Assembly: GCF_900250075.1 (NCBI RefSeq)
Contig: NZ_LT977070.1
Span: 3,080,894 to 3,144,893 of the forward strand
Length of the DNA stretch: 64,000 nucleotides
Direction of reading: 5' to 3'
Origin: Cupriavidus taiwanensis
Lineage (GTDB): Bacteria > Pseudomonadota > Gammaproteobacteria > Burkholderiales > Burkholderiaceae
Part shown: in pieces, positions 9,821 through 21,376 of the stretch
Numbering within the stretch: position 1 is the first letter of the stretch
How the letters are laid out: each line of letters starts with the position of its first letter
The notes under the pieces: model-generated
What the model was told of the DNA's origin: nothing
Database searches by the model: none
What the model saw: the letters and a program-made list of their open reading frames with translations, nothing else
Position numbers and translations under genes: made by a program

Positions 9821-10642
9821 ATGAGCTACCTCCTCGACCCCTCCCGCAAGACCATCACGATTCCCAAACTGCAGGCGATGCGTGACGCCGGCGAGAAAAT
9901 CGCCATGCTGACCGCGTACGACTCCAGCTTCGCCGCGCTGCTCGACTACTGCGGCGTCGAGATGATCCTGGTGGGCGACTCGCTGGGCAATGTGATGCAG
10001 GGCCAGCAGACCACGCTGCCGGTCACGCTGGAACAGATGGCCTACCACACCGAATGCGCCGCGCGCGGCAACCAGACCGCGCTGCTGCTGACCGACCTGC
10101 CGTTCGGCACCTATCCGACCCCGGAAGCCGCGTTCGCCAGCGCCGTCACGCTGATGAAGGCGGGCGCACAGATGGTCAAGCTCGAAGGCGGCGACTGGCT
10201 CGCGCCGATCGTCAGGTTCCTGGTCGAGCGCAGCATCCCGGTGTGCGCGCATATCGGCCTGACGCCGCAATCGGTGCACGCGCTGGGCGGCTTCAAGGTG
10301 CAGGGCAAGACCGACGCCGGCGCGGCCCAGCTCCGGCGCGATGCGCTGGCGCTGCAGGCCGCCGGCGCCCAGGTGGTGCTGATGGAAGCGGTGCCCGCCG
10401 CGCTGGCCGGCGAGATCACGCAGTCGCTGGCGGTGCCCACCATCGGCATCGGCGCCGGCGCCGACTGCACGGGCCAGGTGCTGGTGCTGCAGGACATGCT
10501 CAACATCTATCCGGGCCGCAAGGCCAAGTTCGTGCGCAACTTCATGGACGGCCAGCAGTCGATCGAGGCCGCGGTGCGCGCCTACGTGGCCGCCGTCAAG
10601 GACGGCAGCTTCCCCGCCGTCGAGCACACCTTCTCCGCCTGA
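9821..10642 (+). CDS. panB: 3-methyl-2-oxobutanoate hydroxymethyltransferase (ketopantoate hydroxymethyltransferase)
   Basis: First committed step of pantothenate synthesis: methylene-THF plus 2-oxoisovalerate gives ketopantoate. At 273 residues from the ATG at 9821, it has the TIB-barrel motifs [20 protein letters not shown] (metal ligand Asp53), [10 protein letters not shown] and [16 protein letters not shown]. An in-frame GTG 51 bp upstream gives only low-complexity sequence and was rejected. A folate gene, folK, lies just upstream. panD, for the other branch of the pathway, is separate at 59 kb. Confidence 0.96.
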   Translation: MSYLLDPSRKTITIPKLQAMRDAGEKIAMLTAYDSSFAALLDYCGVEMILVGDSLGNVMQGQQTTLPVTLEQMAYHTECAARGNQTALLLTDLPFGTYPTPEAAFASAVTLMKAGAQMVKLEGGDWLAPIVRFLVERSIPVCAHIGLTPQSVHALGGFKVQGKTDAGAAQLRRDALALQAAGAQVVLMEAVPAALAGEITQSLAVPTIGIGAGADCTGQVLVLQDMLNIYPGRKAKFVRNFMDGQQSIEAAVRAYVAAVKDGSFPAVEHTFSA

Positions 10643-10646
10643 CGCG

Positions 10647-11341
10647 GTGGAGATCGGCAGCGCCACCGCCGAAGCCTTCCGCCTGCTGGCCAGCGGCGAC
10701 GCCGGCCTGTGGTTCATCGTCTGGACCTCGCTGGTGGTGGCGGTGCTGGGGCTGGCGATTGCCACCGTGCCGGCCATCGCCGCGGCGTGGCTGATCGCCA
10801 CGCGCCAGTTCCCGGGCCGCCGCGCCGTGGTGGTGGTGGCGCAGGCCTTCCTGTCGTTCCCGACCGTGCTGGTCGGGCTGATCCTCTACCTGCTGCTGAC
10901 GCGCCAGGGTCCGCTGGGCAGCCTGCACCTGCTGTTCACCCCTGCCGGCATGGTGCTGGGGCAGGCCGTGATCGGCTTCCCGGTGGTGCTGGCGTTTGCG
11001 CTGTCGACGCTGCAGGGCGCCGACGTGCGCCTGCGCGAGACTGCCTGGGTGCTGGGTGCCGGCCGCTGGCGCACCTTCGTCACGGTACTGCGCGAACTGC
11101 GCTTCGGGCTGATGGCGGCGGTGGTCGCCGGTTTTGGCCGCGTGATCGCCGAAGTGGGCTCGGCGCTGATGATCGGCGGCAATATCGAGGGCTCTACCCG
11201 CACCATCACCACCGCCATCGCGCTGGAAACCAGCAAGGGCGAATTCGCGCAGGGCATTGCGCTGGGCCTGGTGCTGGTGGCGCTGGCGCTGCTGGTCAAT
11301 ATCGGCATGGCCTGGCTGCAGGGTGCCGGGGGCTTTCGCCG

Positions 11342-11345
<4 letters not shown>
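10647..11345 (+). CDS. ABC transporter permease, tungstate (TupB) type
   Basis: Predicted inner-membrane permease of 232 residues with about five or six transmembrane helices. The EAA loop reads ETAWVLGAGRWRTF and is followed by FGRVIAEVGSALMIGGN, which closely resembles tungstate permeases of the TupB/WtpB group. It starts with GTG at 10647, four bases after the panB stop, and its stop overlaps the ATG of the ATPase gene (ATGA). Oxyanion specificity, tungstate rather than molybdate or sulfate, is inferred from family resemblance. No periplasmic binding protein (TupA) is encoded next to it. Confidence 0.82.
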
Positions 11346-12040
<695 letters not shown>

Positions 12041-12048
12041 CCACCGCG

Positions 12049-13977
12049 TCAGGCCATCCACTTCGCCGGCATCGCGCCGCGCAGGGCGTTGACCAGCACG
12101 ATGGCCTCGGCGCGCGCCAGCATCGCGCGCGTGACCACCGCTTCTTCGACCGGCTCGCCCGGCGCGCCCAGCGCCGCGCCGCCCGCCTCCAGCACCACCG
12201 CCCGCATCACGCCCGGCAGGATGTCGGCCGACAGCGGCGGCGTCAGCCAGCGGCCATCGATGCGCACGAACACCGAACTGCGCCCGCCCTCGAGCAGTTC
12301 GCCGCGCGTGTTGAAGAACAGCCGGTCGAAGCCGCCGGCGCGCTCGGCGGCCTGCCAGCCGGCATCGAACACCGCGCGCGCACTGGTCTTGTGGCGGCGC
12401 AGCGGGTCGGCCGGCGGCAGCGGGTCCGGCGCGAGGTCGACACCGACCGGCCCTGCCGGCAACGGCGCCAGCGCGCCGCTGGCGAACGACAGCGTGCCGG
12501 ACTTGTCCACGCTGAGACGCAGGCGCCAGCTGCCGGCACCCAGTTTTGCCGCCTGCGCGGCCACCGCCTCGCGCGCGGCGTTGGCGTCGAAGGCAAAGCC
12601 GAACGCCTGCGCCGAGGCCCCGATGCGCGCCAGGTGCCGCGCCAGGTGCGGGCAGGCGCCGTCTTGCGCGCGCAGGGTCTCGAACAGCGTGAAGCCGGGA
12701 TCGTGGCGGGTCAGGAAGCGCGCCTTCCAGCCGCATTCGGCGAATTCCTCCGCCGCCACGCTGTCATGGACGATGCCGCCGCCCACCCCCATTTCGCCGG
12801 CGCGCAAGCCGCTGGCCGCTGGCGGCGCCAACACCAGCGTGCGGATCGCCACCGACAGCGCGAACGGACCGGCCATGGCCGCGCCGGACGGCGCCTCGAT
12901 CCAGCCGATCGCGCCGGTGTAGAGCCCGCGCGGCGCGCGCTCCAGCTCGGCAATGATCTGCATGGTGCGCCGCTTGGGCGCGCCGGTGATCGAGCCGCAC
13001 GGGAACAGCGCCGCCATCAGCGCGCCGAAGCCGGTGCCGGGCCGCGCCGTCGCCGTCACGGTAGAGGTCATCTGCAGCACCGCGCCGAACGGCTGCACGG
13101 CAAAGCGCTCCGGCACCGCCACGCTGCCCGGCTGCGCGATGCGGCCCAGGTCGTTGCGCAGCAGGTCGACGATCATCACGTTCTCGGCCCGGTTCTTGGC
13201 ATCGGCCGCCAGCGCTGCGGTGGCCTGCGCATCGCGCGCGGCATCGCCGGCGCGCGGCGCGGTGCCTTTCATCGGCCGGGTCAGCAGGTGGCCCTGGCCA
13301 TCGTGGCGCACGAACAGTTCGGGCGACAGCGACAGCACCATGGCGTCATCCGGCAGCCGCGCCAGCACGCCATAAGGCACCGGCTGCGCGGCGCGCAGCG
13401 CCGCGTACAGCGCCACCGGATCGCCGAAGGCAGCGCAGCGCAGGCGCTGGGTGTAGTTGACCTGGTAGGTGTCGCCGGCTTCGATCCACTGGTGGATGCG
13501 CGCGATGGCGTCATCGAAGGCAGCGCGCGAAGTATCGGAAGCGATATCCATCAGGCCCGCTGGCTTCGCCTCCGCATGGGTCTGCAGCCACGCCGCCACC
13601 GCCGCCGCATCGAGCCGTTGCAGCGCGCGGAACCACAGCAGGCGCAGCGCGCCGTCGTGGAACGGCATGGCGTTGCCGGTATGCACCGGCGCCTCGACCA
13701 GCGCGCCGCCGAATTCGTAGGGCGCGAACACGGTGGCGTGCCAGCCCTGGCGCCAGCCTTCGGCGAGCATCGCGTCGAGTCGGGCGATGTCGCTGCCGGG
13801 GGGCAGCAGGTCTTCGTGGACGAAGCTGGTGTAGAGGCGGGATGCGGGTTGCCCGGCGGGTGCGGTGGCGTCGTCGAGCAGGACGAAGACGTCATCGCCG
13901 CCCGCTCGCGTGCTCCCCTCTCCCGCTTGCGGCGGAGGGGCTGGGGGAAAGGGCGGGGGCTGGATGCTTGCTACCAC
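12049..13977 (-). CDS. pabB: Fused aminodeoxychorismate synthase component I and 4-amino-4-deoxychorismate lyase (PabB-PabC)
   Basis: Makes p-aminobenzoate for folate. Residues of about 30-405 are a chorismate-binding domain: TYQVNYTQRL, the ENVMIVDLLRNDLGRI helix, PFGAVLQMTSTV, PCGSITGAPKRR and VGGGIVHDSV. Residues of about 420-642 are a class IV PLP fold: FTLFETLRAQDG, an HKTSAR lysine segment, FFNTRGELLEGGRSSVF. Such fusions are known. The start is uncertain: the only non-CTG start codon upstream of the conserved region is the GTG at 13977, with an in-frame stop four codons before it. The first 27 or so residues (Pro-rich, then QAGEGSTRAG) are the translation of a REP-like palindrome. The glutaminase subunit PabA is not encoded here. 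Confidence 0.9.
   Translation of the reverse strand: MVASIQPPPFPPAPPPQAGEGSTRAGGDDVFVLLDDATAPAGQPASRLYTSFVHEDLLPPGSDIARLDAMLAEGWRQGWHATVFAPYEFGGALVEAPVHTGNAMPFHDGALRLLWFRALQRLDAAAVAAWLQTHAEAKPAGLMDIASDTSRAAFDDAIARIHQWIEAGDTYQVNYTQRLRCAAFGDPVALYAALRAAQPVPYGVLARLPDDAMVLSLSPELFVRHDGQGHLLTRPMKGTAPRAGDAARDAQATAALAADAKNRAENVMIVDLLRNDLGRIAQPGSVAVPERFAVQPFGAVLQMTSTVTATARPGTGFGALMAALFPCGSITGAPKRRTMQIIAELERAPRGLYTGAIGWIEAPSGAAMAGPFALSVAIRTLVLAPPAASGLRAGEMGVGGGIVHDSVAAEEFAECGWKARFLTRHDPGFTLFETLRAQDGACPHLARHLARIGASAQAFGFAFDANAAREAVAAQAAKLGAGSWRLRLSVDKSGTLSFASGALAPLPAGPVGVDLAPDPLPPADPLRRHKTSARAVFDAGWQAAERAGGFDRLFFNTRGELLEGGRSSVFVRIDGRWLTPPLSADILPGVMRAVVLEAGGAALGAPGEPVEEAVVTRAMLARAEAIVLVNALRGAMPAKWMA
13914..13954 (-). 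repeat. REP-like palindrome, copy A (inside the 5' end of pabB)
   Basis: The plus strand reads CCCCTCTCCCGC, TT, then GCGGCGGAGGGG, followed by CTGGGGGAAAGGGC. This is the reverse complement of copy B at 14072-14110, so the two face each other across 118 bp. It is translated as the first residues of the PabB-PabC reading frame. Confidence 0.75.
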
Positions 13978-14071
13978 GGGAAATCGTCAGGAAAACAGGA
14001 TTGCCGGCGTACCGACAGGGCGCAGGCATGCATTATCGCGCGGCGCAGGCATGGCGGCGATGGACGCGCCG

Positions 14072-14110
14072 GCCCTCTCCCCCGGCCCCTCTGCCGCAAG
14101 CGGGAGAGGG
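14072..14110 (+). repeat. REP-like palindrome, copy B
   Basis: It contains CCCTCTCC at one end and GCGGGAGAGGG at the other, with CCGGCCCCTCTGCCGCAA between. It belongs to the same family as 13914-13954, 26550-26573, 33343-33370 and 59442-59465. It sits in the 219-bp gap between pabB and dnaJ, which otherwise holds only the dnaJ terminator. Confidence 0.75.
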
Positions 14111-14151
14111 AAGCAAACCCGCGGTTCGCCGGCGTCATGCGCCAAAAACAA

Positions 14152-14179
14152 AACCGGCCACGCTCGCGCGTGGCCGGTT
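14152..14179 (-). terminator. Rho-independent-type hairpin after dnaJ
   Basis: AACCGGCCACGC and GCGTGGCCGGTT pair perfectly over 12 bp around a TCGC loop. On the minus strand the stem is followed by TTGTTTTTGGC. It starts 17 bp past the dnaJ stop. Confidence 0.85.
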
Positions 14180-14196
14180 CCATACCGCAGGCCGGA

Positions 14197-15333
14197 TCAG
14201 CTGAAGAAGCTCTTCACCTTGTCCAGCCACGAGGTTTCCTGCGGGCTGTGGCGCGAGCCGCCCTCGTGCACCGAGCGGTCGAACTGGCGCAGCATTTCCT
14301 TCTGCGCCTCGGTCAGCTTGACCGGCGTCTCCACGTTCACATGCACGTAGAGGTCGCCGGGGTAGCCGGAGCGCACGCCCTTGATGCCCTTGCCGCGCAG
14401 CCGGAAGGTCTTGCCGGACTGGGTGGCCTCGGGCACCGGGAAGGTGGCCTTGCCGCTCAGCGTCGGCACTTCCAGGTCGCCGCCCAGCGCCGCGGTGGCG
14501 AACGAGATCGGCATCTGGCAGTGCAGGTCGTCGCCGTCGCGCTCGAACACGGCGTGCGGCTTGATGTGGACTTCCACGTACAGGTCGCCCGGGGGGCCGC
14601 CATTGATGCCCGGCTCGCCGTTGCCGGATGAACGGATGCGCATGCCTTCGTCGATGCCGGCCGGGATCTTCACTTCCAGCGTCTTCTGCGACTTCAGCTT
14701 GCCCTGGCCGTGGCACTTGGTGCAGGGCTTGGGGATGAACTTGCCGCTGCCGTGGCACTTGGGGCAGGTCTGCTGCATGGTGAAGAAGCCCTGCGACACG
14801 CGCACCTGGCCGGCACCGTGGCAGGTCGGGCAGGTTTCCACGCTGGAGCCGGGCTCGGCGCCGTTGCCGTGGCAGTGGTCGCAGTCGTCCCAGTGCGGCA
14901 CGCGGATCTGGGCCTCGTGGCCGTGCGCGGCCTGCTCCAGCGAGATCTCCATGCTGTAGCGCAGGTCGGCGCCGCGGTAGGCCTGCGGGCCGCCGCCACC
15001 GCGCCGGCCGCCGCCGCCCTGGCCGAAGATATCGCCAAAGATGTCGCCGAAGGCCTCGGCGAAGCCGCCGTAGCCCTGCGCGCCGCCGAAGCCGCCCGCC
15101 ATGTTCGGGTCCACGCCGGCATGGCCGTACTGGTCGTACGCGGCCTTCTTCTCCGGGTCGGAAAGCATCTCGTAGGCCTCCTTGGCCTCCTTGAACTTTT
15201 CCTCGGATTCCTTGCTGTCCGGATTGCGGTCCGGGTGGTATTTCATCGCGAGCTTGCGATAAGCCTTCTTGACTTCGTCTTCGCTCGCGTTCTTGCCTAC
15301 CCCGAGCACTTCGTAATAGTCACGTTTTGCCAT
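14197..15333 (-). CDS. dnaJ: Chaperone protein DnaJ (Hsp40)
   Basis: Co-chaperone that delivers substrates to DnaK and stimulates its ATPase. At 378 residues it is a full-length type I Hsp40. It has a J-domain with HPD at 33-35, and a Gly/Phe-rich linker from about 70 to 115. A zinc centre at about 145-210 holds four CxxCxGxG repeats ([32 protein letters not shown]). A C-terminal substrate-binding region contains [12 protein letters not shown]. It lies 171 bp downstream of dnaK on the same strand, so most expression probably comes from the dnaK heat-shock promoter. Confidence 0.97.
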   Translation of the reverse strand: MAKRDYYEVLGVGKNASEDEVKKAYRKLAMKYHPDRNPDSKESEEKFKEAKEAYEMLSDPEKKAAYDQYGHAGVDPNMAGGFGGAQGYGGFAEAFGDIFGDIFGQGGGGRRGGGGPQAYRGADLRYSMEISLEQAAHGHEAQIRVPHWDDCDHCHGNGAEPGSSVETCPTCHGAGQVRVSQGFFTMQQTCPKCHGSGKFIPKPCTKCHGQGKLKSQKTLEVKIPAGIDEGMRIRSSGNGEPGINGGPPGDLYVEVHIKPHAVFERDGDDLHCQMPISFATAALGGDLEVPTLSGKATFPVPEATQSGKTFRLRGKGIKGVRSGYPGDLYVHVNVETPVKLTEAQKEMLRQFDRSVHEGGSRHSPQETSWLDKVKSFFS

Positions 15334-15389
15334 GGTGGCTCATTACCTCATTGGCCGGCGGGTGCAAGCGGCACGGGCCGGCGAATAGC

Positions 15390-15407
15390 AAAAAAGCCGA
15401 GCGCGGC
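15390..15407 (-). terminator. Weak hairpin with U tract between dnaK and dnaJ
   Basis: On the minus strand GCCG, CGCT, CGGC is followed by six T. The 4-bp stem is short. If active it would be an attenuator that lowers dnaJ relative to dnaK rather than a full stop. Confidence 0.35.
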
Positions 15408-15504
15408 ATCCGACGGCGGTTTCCCGCAGGTCTGATGGCCGTCGCCCGGCGTCGGGGCGGGAGCGGCGCCGGCCAGTGCCTGCACCGCCGCCCGCGTATC
15501 CCGA

Positions 15505-17451
<1,947 letters not shown>

Positions 17452-17507
17452 TATTCTCTCCTCTTGAGCCAGCGCTATCCGCGCGGCTGCAATTCAACCT
17501 GAGGCCG

Positions 17508-17535
17508 AAATGTGGCCGTCCGGGGGCTTTTCAAG
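17508..17535 (-). promoter_or_regulatory. dnaK: Sigma-32 (heat-shock) type promoter of dnaK
   Basis: On the minus strand CTTGAAA (17529-17535) is followed after 13 bases by CCACATTT (17508-17515), one base from the RpoH consensus CCCCATTT. It lies about 57 bp before the dnaK ATG. No alternative sigma-70 pair is as good in this gap. Confidence 0.8.
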
Positions 17536-17577
17536 GGCAGAACCGGCAAATCCGAGTAATTTTCTCGGTTTCTGCCC
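17535..17577 (-). terminator. Long hairpin between the adenosyltransferase gene and the dnaK promoter
   Basis: The outer arms GGGCAGAA and TTCTGCCC enclose inner arms CCGAG and CTCGG with an asymmetric bulge. It sits 70 bp past the adenosyltransferase stop and touches the first base of the dnaK -35 element. No strong T tract follows, so it may be a terminator, a transcription insulator or an operator. Confidence 0.5.
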
Positions 17578-17647
17578 TCATTCAACGGCAGGCGCCGCCG
17601 CGGCTTGAGCAGGAAGCGCTGGCAGAACGCTTTATGTGGCTCTTGAA

Positions 17648-18208
17648 TTACTTGGCCGTGTCATCGCGATCGCGTTGCCACAGCACATCGGAGCCGCCGC
17701 CCGCCCGGTTCAGCACCCGCGCCAGCACGAACATCAGGTCCGAGAGCCGGTTCAGGTACTGGCGCGGCGCCTCGTTTAGCGCTTCGGCCGCGCCCAGGGC
17801 CACCAGCGCGCGCTCGGCGCGCCGGCACACGGTGCGGCAGACGTGGGCCTGCGCCGCGGCGCGGCTGCCGCCGGGCAGGATGAACTCGGCCAGGCGCGGC
17901 AGGTTGGCGTTGTAGTCGGCCAGCCAGGTGTCGAGCTGCGCCACCTGCTCGGGCTTGAGCAGCGTGTAGCCCGGGATGGAAAGCTCGCCGCCCAGGTCGA
18001 ACAGGTCGTGCTGGATATGCAGCAGCGCGGCGCGCACGTCGGCGGGCAGGTCTTCGGTCAGCAGCACGCCGACGTGGCAGTTCAGTTCATCGACATCGCC
18101 GATCGCGGCGATGCGCAGGCTGTCCTTGCCGGTGCGGCTGCCGTCGCCCAGGCCGGTGGTGCCGGCGTCGCCGGTGCGGGTGGCGATCTTCGACAGGCGG
18201 TTGCCCAT
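17648..18208 (-). CDS. Cob(I)alamin adenosyltransferase, PduO type
   Basis: Transfers the 5'-deoxyadenosyl group of ATP to cob(I)alamin to make adenosylcobalamin. The 186-residue helical protein has the PduO ATP-binding N-terminus [23 protein letters not shown], given here only as the pieces [11 protein letters not shown] and [10 protein letters not shown]. It also has the conserved FILPGG, the [10 protein letters not shown] helix and [13 protein letters not shown] near the C-terminus. AAGGAG precedes the ATG at 18208. It is divergent from the D-lactate dehydrogenase-like gene. No cobalamin riboswitch is apparent in the 281-bp gap upstream, only a TAGAAT hexamer near 18380 facing the other way. 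Confidence 0.92.
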   Translation of the reverse strand: MGNRLSKIATRTGDAGTTGLGDGSRTGKDSLRIAAIGDVDELNCHVGVLLTEDLPADVRAALLHIQHDLFDLGGELSIPGYTLLKPEQVAQLDTWLADYNANLPRLAEFILPGGSRAAAQAHVCRTVCRRAERALVALGAAEALNEAPRQYLNRLSDLMFVLARVLNRAGGGSDVLWQRDRDDTAK

Positions 18209-18489
18209 GCCGGTCTCCTTGTCAGCGGTTGGTCGTTGGGAAATGGCGCATTATCGCGCCAGAGCCGGCGACTTAGCCATGCGCGCTGGGTCCGTCGGCA
18301 CGGGCTGGCATCGCCATCGGCTTGTGCGGCTATCGGCCGCGCGCTCGCCGCGGGAAGGTGCACCAGCCGCCGCGCGGCGTAGAATGCAGTTATCCGTCCA
18401 TTCGATAACCGGGTCGCGCCCCAGCCTGCCGCCGGCACCCTCGGCGTCCTCGCCACCCATGAGGCCGCACCGACCCGTCGGAGACCCGC

Positions 18490-19920
18490 ATGAACCACCC
18501 CACGCCGTCCGCCTCCCTCGCCCGCCGTCCGCTGCCGCCCGCCATCGCCGACGCCCTCGCGGCACGCTTCGGCGAGCGCTTTACCACCTCCGCCGGCGTG
18601 CGCGAGCACCACGGCCGCGACGAATCGCCGTTTCCGCCGGCGCTGCCCGATGCGGTGGTGTTTGCCCACAGCACCGAGGAAGTGGCCGAGGTGGCGCGCC
18701 TGTGCAACCAGCACGGCGTGCCGCTGATCCCGTACGGCGCGGGCTCGTCGCTGGAAGGCCACCTGCTGGCGGTGGCCGGCGGCATCAGCCTGGACCTGTC
18801 GCAGATGAACCGGGTGCTGGCGGTGCAGCCCGAGGACCTGACCGTGACGGTGCAGCCCGGCGTCACGCGCAAGCAGCTCAACCAGGAGATCAAGGACACC
18901 GGCCTGTTCTTCCCGATCGACCCGGGCGCCGACGCGTCGCTGGGCGGCATGTGCGCCACGCGCGCGTCGGGGACCAACGCGGTGCGCTACGGCACCATGC
19001 GCGAGAACGTGCTGGCGCTGACGGTGGTGACCGCCGACGGCCGCGTGATCCGCACCGGCACGCAGGCGCGCAAGTCGTCGGCGGGCTATGACCTGACCCG
19101 GCTCTTCATCGGCAGCGAAGGCACGCTCGGCATCATCACCGAGGTCACGGTGCGGCTGTATCCGCAGCCCGAGGCGATCTCGGCCGCGGTGTGCGCCTTC
19201 CCCAGCATGGGCAGCGCGGTGCAGGCCGTGATCCAGACCATCCAGCTGGGCGTGCCGGTGGCGCGCGTGGAATTCGTCGATGCGCTGGCGATCCGTGCCA
19301 TCAACCGCCACGACAACCTGACCCTGCCCGAGACCCCGCACCTGTTCTTCGAATTCCACGGCACCGAGGCCGGCGTGCGCGAGCAGGCCGAGACCGTGCA
19401 GCAGATCACCGCCGACTTCGGCGGCCAGGGCTTCGAGTGGGCCACGCGTCCGGAAGACCGCAGCCGGCTGTGGAATGCGCGCCATACCGCGTACTTTGCG
19501 ATGCTGCAGCTCAAGCCGGGCTGCAAGTCGGTCACCACCGACGTGTGCGTGCCGATCTCGCGCCTGGCCGACTGCGTCACCGAGACCGAGAAGGACCTGA
19601 ACGCCTCGGCGCTGCCCTGCCCCATCGTCGGCCATGTCGGCGACGGCAACTTCCACGTGGCGATTCTGGTCGACCCTGACAAGCCAGAGGAAATGGCCGA
19701 GGCCGAGGCCATCAACCAGCGCATCGTCGAACGCGCGCTGGCGATGGGCGGCACCTGCACCGGCGAGCACGGCGTGGGCCTGCACAAGCAGCGCTTCCTG
19801 GTGGACGAGCACGGCGAGGATGCGCTCGACCTGATGCGCGCGATCAAGGACGCACTGGATCCCAACCATATCCTGAATCCGGGCAAGATCTTCAGCGCCG
19901 CGCGCGGCGCCGCGCAGTAA
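18490..19920 (+). CDS. FAD-linked D-lactate dehydrogenase-type oxidoreductase
   Basis: Flavoprotein of 476 residues from the GlcD/D-LDH (cytochrome) branch of the vanillyl-alcohol oxidase superfamily. The FAD-binding PCMH domain spans about 50-230, with PYGAGSSLEGHLLAV, GADASLGGMCATRASG and FIGSEGTLGIITEVT. The C-terminal cap has HVGDGNFHV (metal/substrate His) and CTGEHGVGLHKQ. It is closer to D-lactate dehydrogenases (LDHD/Dld2-like) than to the GlcD encoded at 21.6 kb, because it retains the SSLEGH loop; that split is my judgement. The LysR gene begins 13 bp downstream and is probably co-transcribed. Confidence 0.85.
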   Translation: MNHPTPSASLARRPLPPAIADALAARFGERFTTSAGVREHHGRDESPFPPALPDAVVFAHSTEEVAEVARLCNQHGVPLIPYGAGSSLEGHLLAVAGGISLDLSQMNRVLAVQPEDLTVTVQPGVTRKQLNQEIKDTGLFFPIDPGADASLGGMCATRASGTNAVRYGTMRENVLALTVVTADGRVIRTGTQARKSSAGYDLTRLFIGSEGTLGIITEVTVRLYPQPEAISAAVCAFPSMGSAVQAVIQTIQLGVPVARVEFVDALAIRAINRHDNLTLPETPHLFFEFHGTEAGVREQAETVQQITADFGGQGFEWATRPEDRSRLWNARHTAYFAMLQLKPGCKSVTTDVCVPISRLADCVTETEKDLNASALPCPIVGHVGDGNFHVAILVDPDKPEEMAEAEAINQRIVERALAMGGTCTGEHGVGLHKQRFLVDEHGEDALDLMRAIKDALDPNHILNPGKIFSAARGAAQ

Positions 19921-19933
19921 AGCTTGCGACCGG

Positions 19934-20824
19934 ATGGCCTCCATGTTCAACCGCGTCCCGCCGCTGCACCTGCTGATCGCGTTCGAGGCCGCCGCGCGCC
20001 TGGGCAGCTTCGCGCGCGCGGCCGAGGAACTGTCGGTGACGCCCAGCGCGGTCTCGCACCGGATCAAGAATCTCGAGGAGCTGTGGGGCGAAGACCTGTT
20101 CGTGCGCGCCAACGCCGCGCTGCGGCTGACCGCCGCCGGCACGCGCTACCTGCGCAACGTGCAGGACGCGCTCAAGTCGCTCAACGAGCTGGCCCGGCCC
20201 GAGTACAACAAGCTGCGCACGCGCCTGCGCGTGGCGATCCCGCCGACCTTCGGACGCCAGCACCTGGTGCCGCGCCTGCCTGAGTTCGGCGCGCTCTATC
20301 CGCATATCGACCTCGAGCTGCACCTGGCGATCCCGTTCCTCGACGTCAAGGCCGAGGACACCGATGTCGAGATCCGCTACGGCACCGGTCGCTACCCCGA
20401 CCTGAAGACCACCAAGCTGCTGGTGGAGCCGGTGTTCCCGGCGTGCGGGCGCGAGTACTACGAGCGCGTCAACGGCCGCGCCATCACCCGGCCCGAGCAC
20501 CTGCACGGCCTGGTGCTGCTGCGCAGCCCGCTGGAGCCGTGGAAGCCGTGGTTCGAGACCGCCGGGCTGGACTGGCCCGAGCCGCAGACCGGCCCGCAGT
20601 TCAACGACATCGGGCTGATGCTGGAGGCGATCGCCTCCAACCAGGGCGTGGCGCTGGTGCGCCAGCGCATGGCGCGGCACTGGCTGTCGCTGGGGCAGAT
20701 GGTGCGGCTGCTCGATGTGGAATCGGTATCGCCGCACGGCTACTACATCGTCGAGCGCGAACAGGCGCCGCTAAAGCCCGAGGCGCGCTATTTCGTCGAC
20801 TGGCTGCTGAGCCTGGACTGGTAG
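19934..20824 (+). CDS. LysR-family transcriptional regulator (GcvA-like)
   Basis: DNA-binding regulator of 296 residues. The N-terminal winged helix-turn-helix reads HLLIAFEAAARLGSFARAA then LSVTPSAVSHRIKNLE, and the effector-binding domain follows from about residue 90. The N-terminus resembles GcvA-type regulators, which often begin PPL..L..FEAAAR. Two in-frame ATGs (19934 and 19943) are possible. It reads in the same direction as the flavoprotein gene just upstream, not divergently as is usual for LysR genes, so it may be co-expressed with its likely target. The effector is unknown. Confidence 0.85.
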   Translation: MASMFNRVPPLHLLIAFEAAARLGSFARAAEELSVTPSAVSHRIKNLEELWGEDLFVRANAALRLTAAGTRYLRNVQDALKSLNELARPEYNKLRTRLRVAIPPTFGRQHLVPRLPEFGALYPHIDLELHLAIPFLDVKAEDTDVEIRYGTGRYPDLKTTKLLVEPVFPACGREYYERVNGRAITRPEHLHGLVLLRSPLEPWKPWFETAGLDWPEPQTGPQFNDIGLMLEAIASNQGVALVRQRMARHWLSLGQMVRLLDVESVSPHGYYIVEREQAPLKPEARYFVDWLLSLDW

Positions 20825-20836
20825 GAGACTGCGCCA

Positions 20837-21376
20837 ATGGAAATCCGCCTGCTGACCCCCGACGATGCCGCGGCCTTCCACGCGCTGCGGCTGCAGGGAC
20901 TGGCCGAGGCGCCCGAAGCCTTTGCCGCCAGCCTGGAAGAAGAACAGGACCTGGCGCCGGAAGCGGTGGCGCAACGCCTTGCGCCGAGCGCGGACAAGGC
21001 CATGTTCGGCGCCTTCGAGGCCGCCCCCGGCGGCATCGCGCTGGCCGGCATGGTTGGCGTGATGCGCGAGCCCCGGCGCAAGCACTGGCACAAGGCCTCG
21101 ATCTTCGGCATGTACGTGGCGCCGGCCTGGCGCGCGCGCAAGCTCGGCCGCGCGCTGATGCTGCGCGCGCTGCAGCAGGCCGCCGCCATGCCGGGCGTGC
21201 GCCAGGTGACGCTGTGCGTCAATGCCGGCAGCGCGGGCGCGGTGCGCCTGTACGAATCGCTCGGCTTCGAGCGCTTCGGGCTGGAGCCCGATGCGTTGTA
21301 CGTCGCGCCGCACTTCCACGACAAGCTCGACATGGTGCTGCGGCTGCCGGCCGCCCCGGCGCGGCCGGACCTCTGA
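20837..21376 (+). CDS. GNAT-family N-acetyltransferase
   Basis: Predicted acetyl-CoA-dependent acetyltransferase of 179 residues. It shows the GNAT core: the beta4 strand IFGMYVAPAWRARKLGRALM (motif A, acetyl-CoA pyrophosphate loop) and a C-terminal NAGSAGAVRLYESLGFERFG (motif B). TAGGAG lies 9 bases before the ATG. It follows the LysR gene by 12 bp and is probably in the same transcript. The acceptor substrate cannot be predicted. Confidence 0.83.
   Translation: MEIRLLTPDDAAAFHALRLQGLAEAPEAFAASLEEEQDLAPEAVAQRLAPSADKAMFGAFEAAPGGIALAGMVGVMREPRRKHWHKASIFGMYVAPAWRARKLGRALMLRALQQAAAMPGVRQVTLCVNAGSAGAVRLYESLGFERFGLEPDALYVAPHFHDKLDMVLRLPAAPARPDL

Noticed and set aside
18209..18489. A cobalamin riboswitch upstream of the adenosyltransferase gene
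   Set aside because: The 281-bp gap lacks a recognisable B12-box (GCCACTG-like) in the right orientation; only GC-rich sequence and a TAGAAT hexamer facing the other gene are seen.
19934..20824. Possibility that the LysR gene belongs with the glc operon
   Set aside because: A separate acetyltransferase gene and a 257-bp gap lie between it and glcD; it is closer to the D-lactate dehydrogenase-like gene, 13 bp away.
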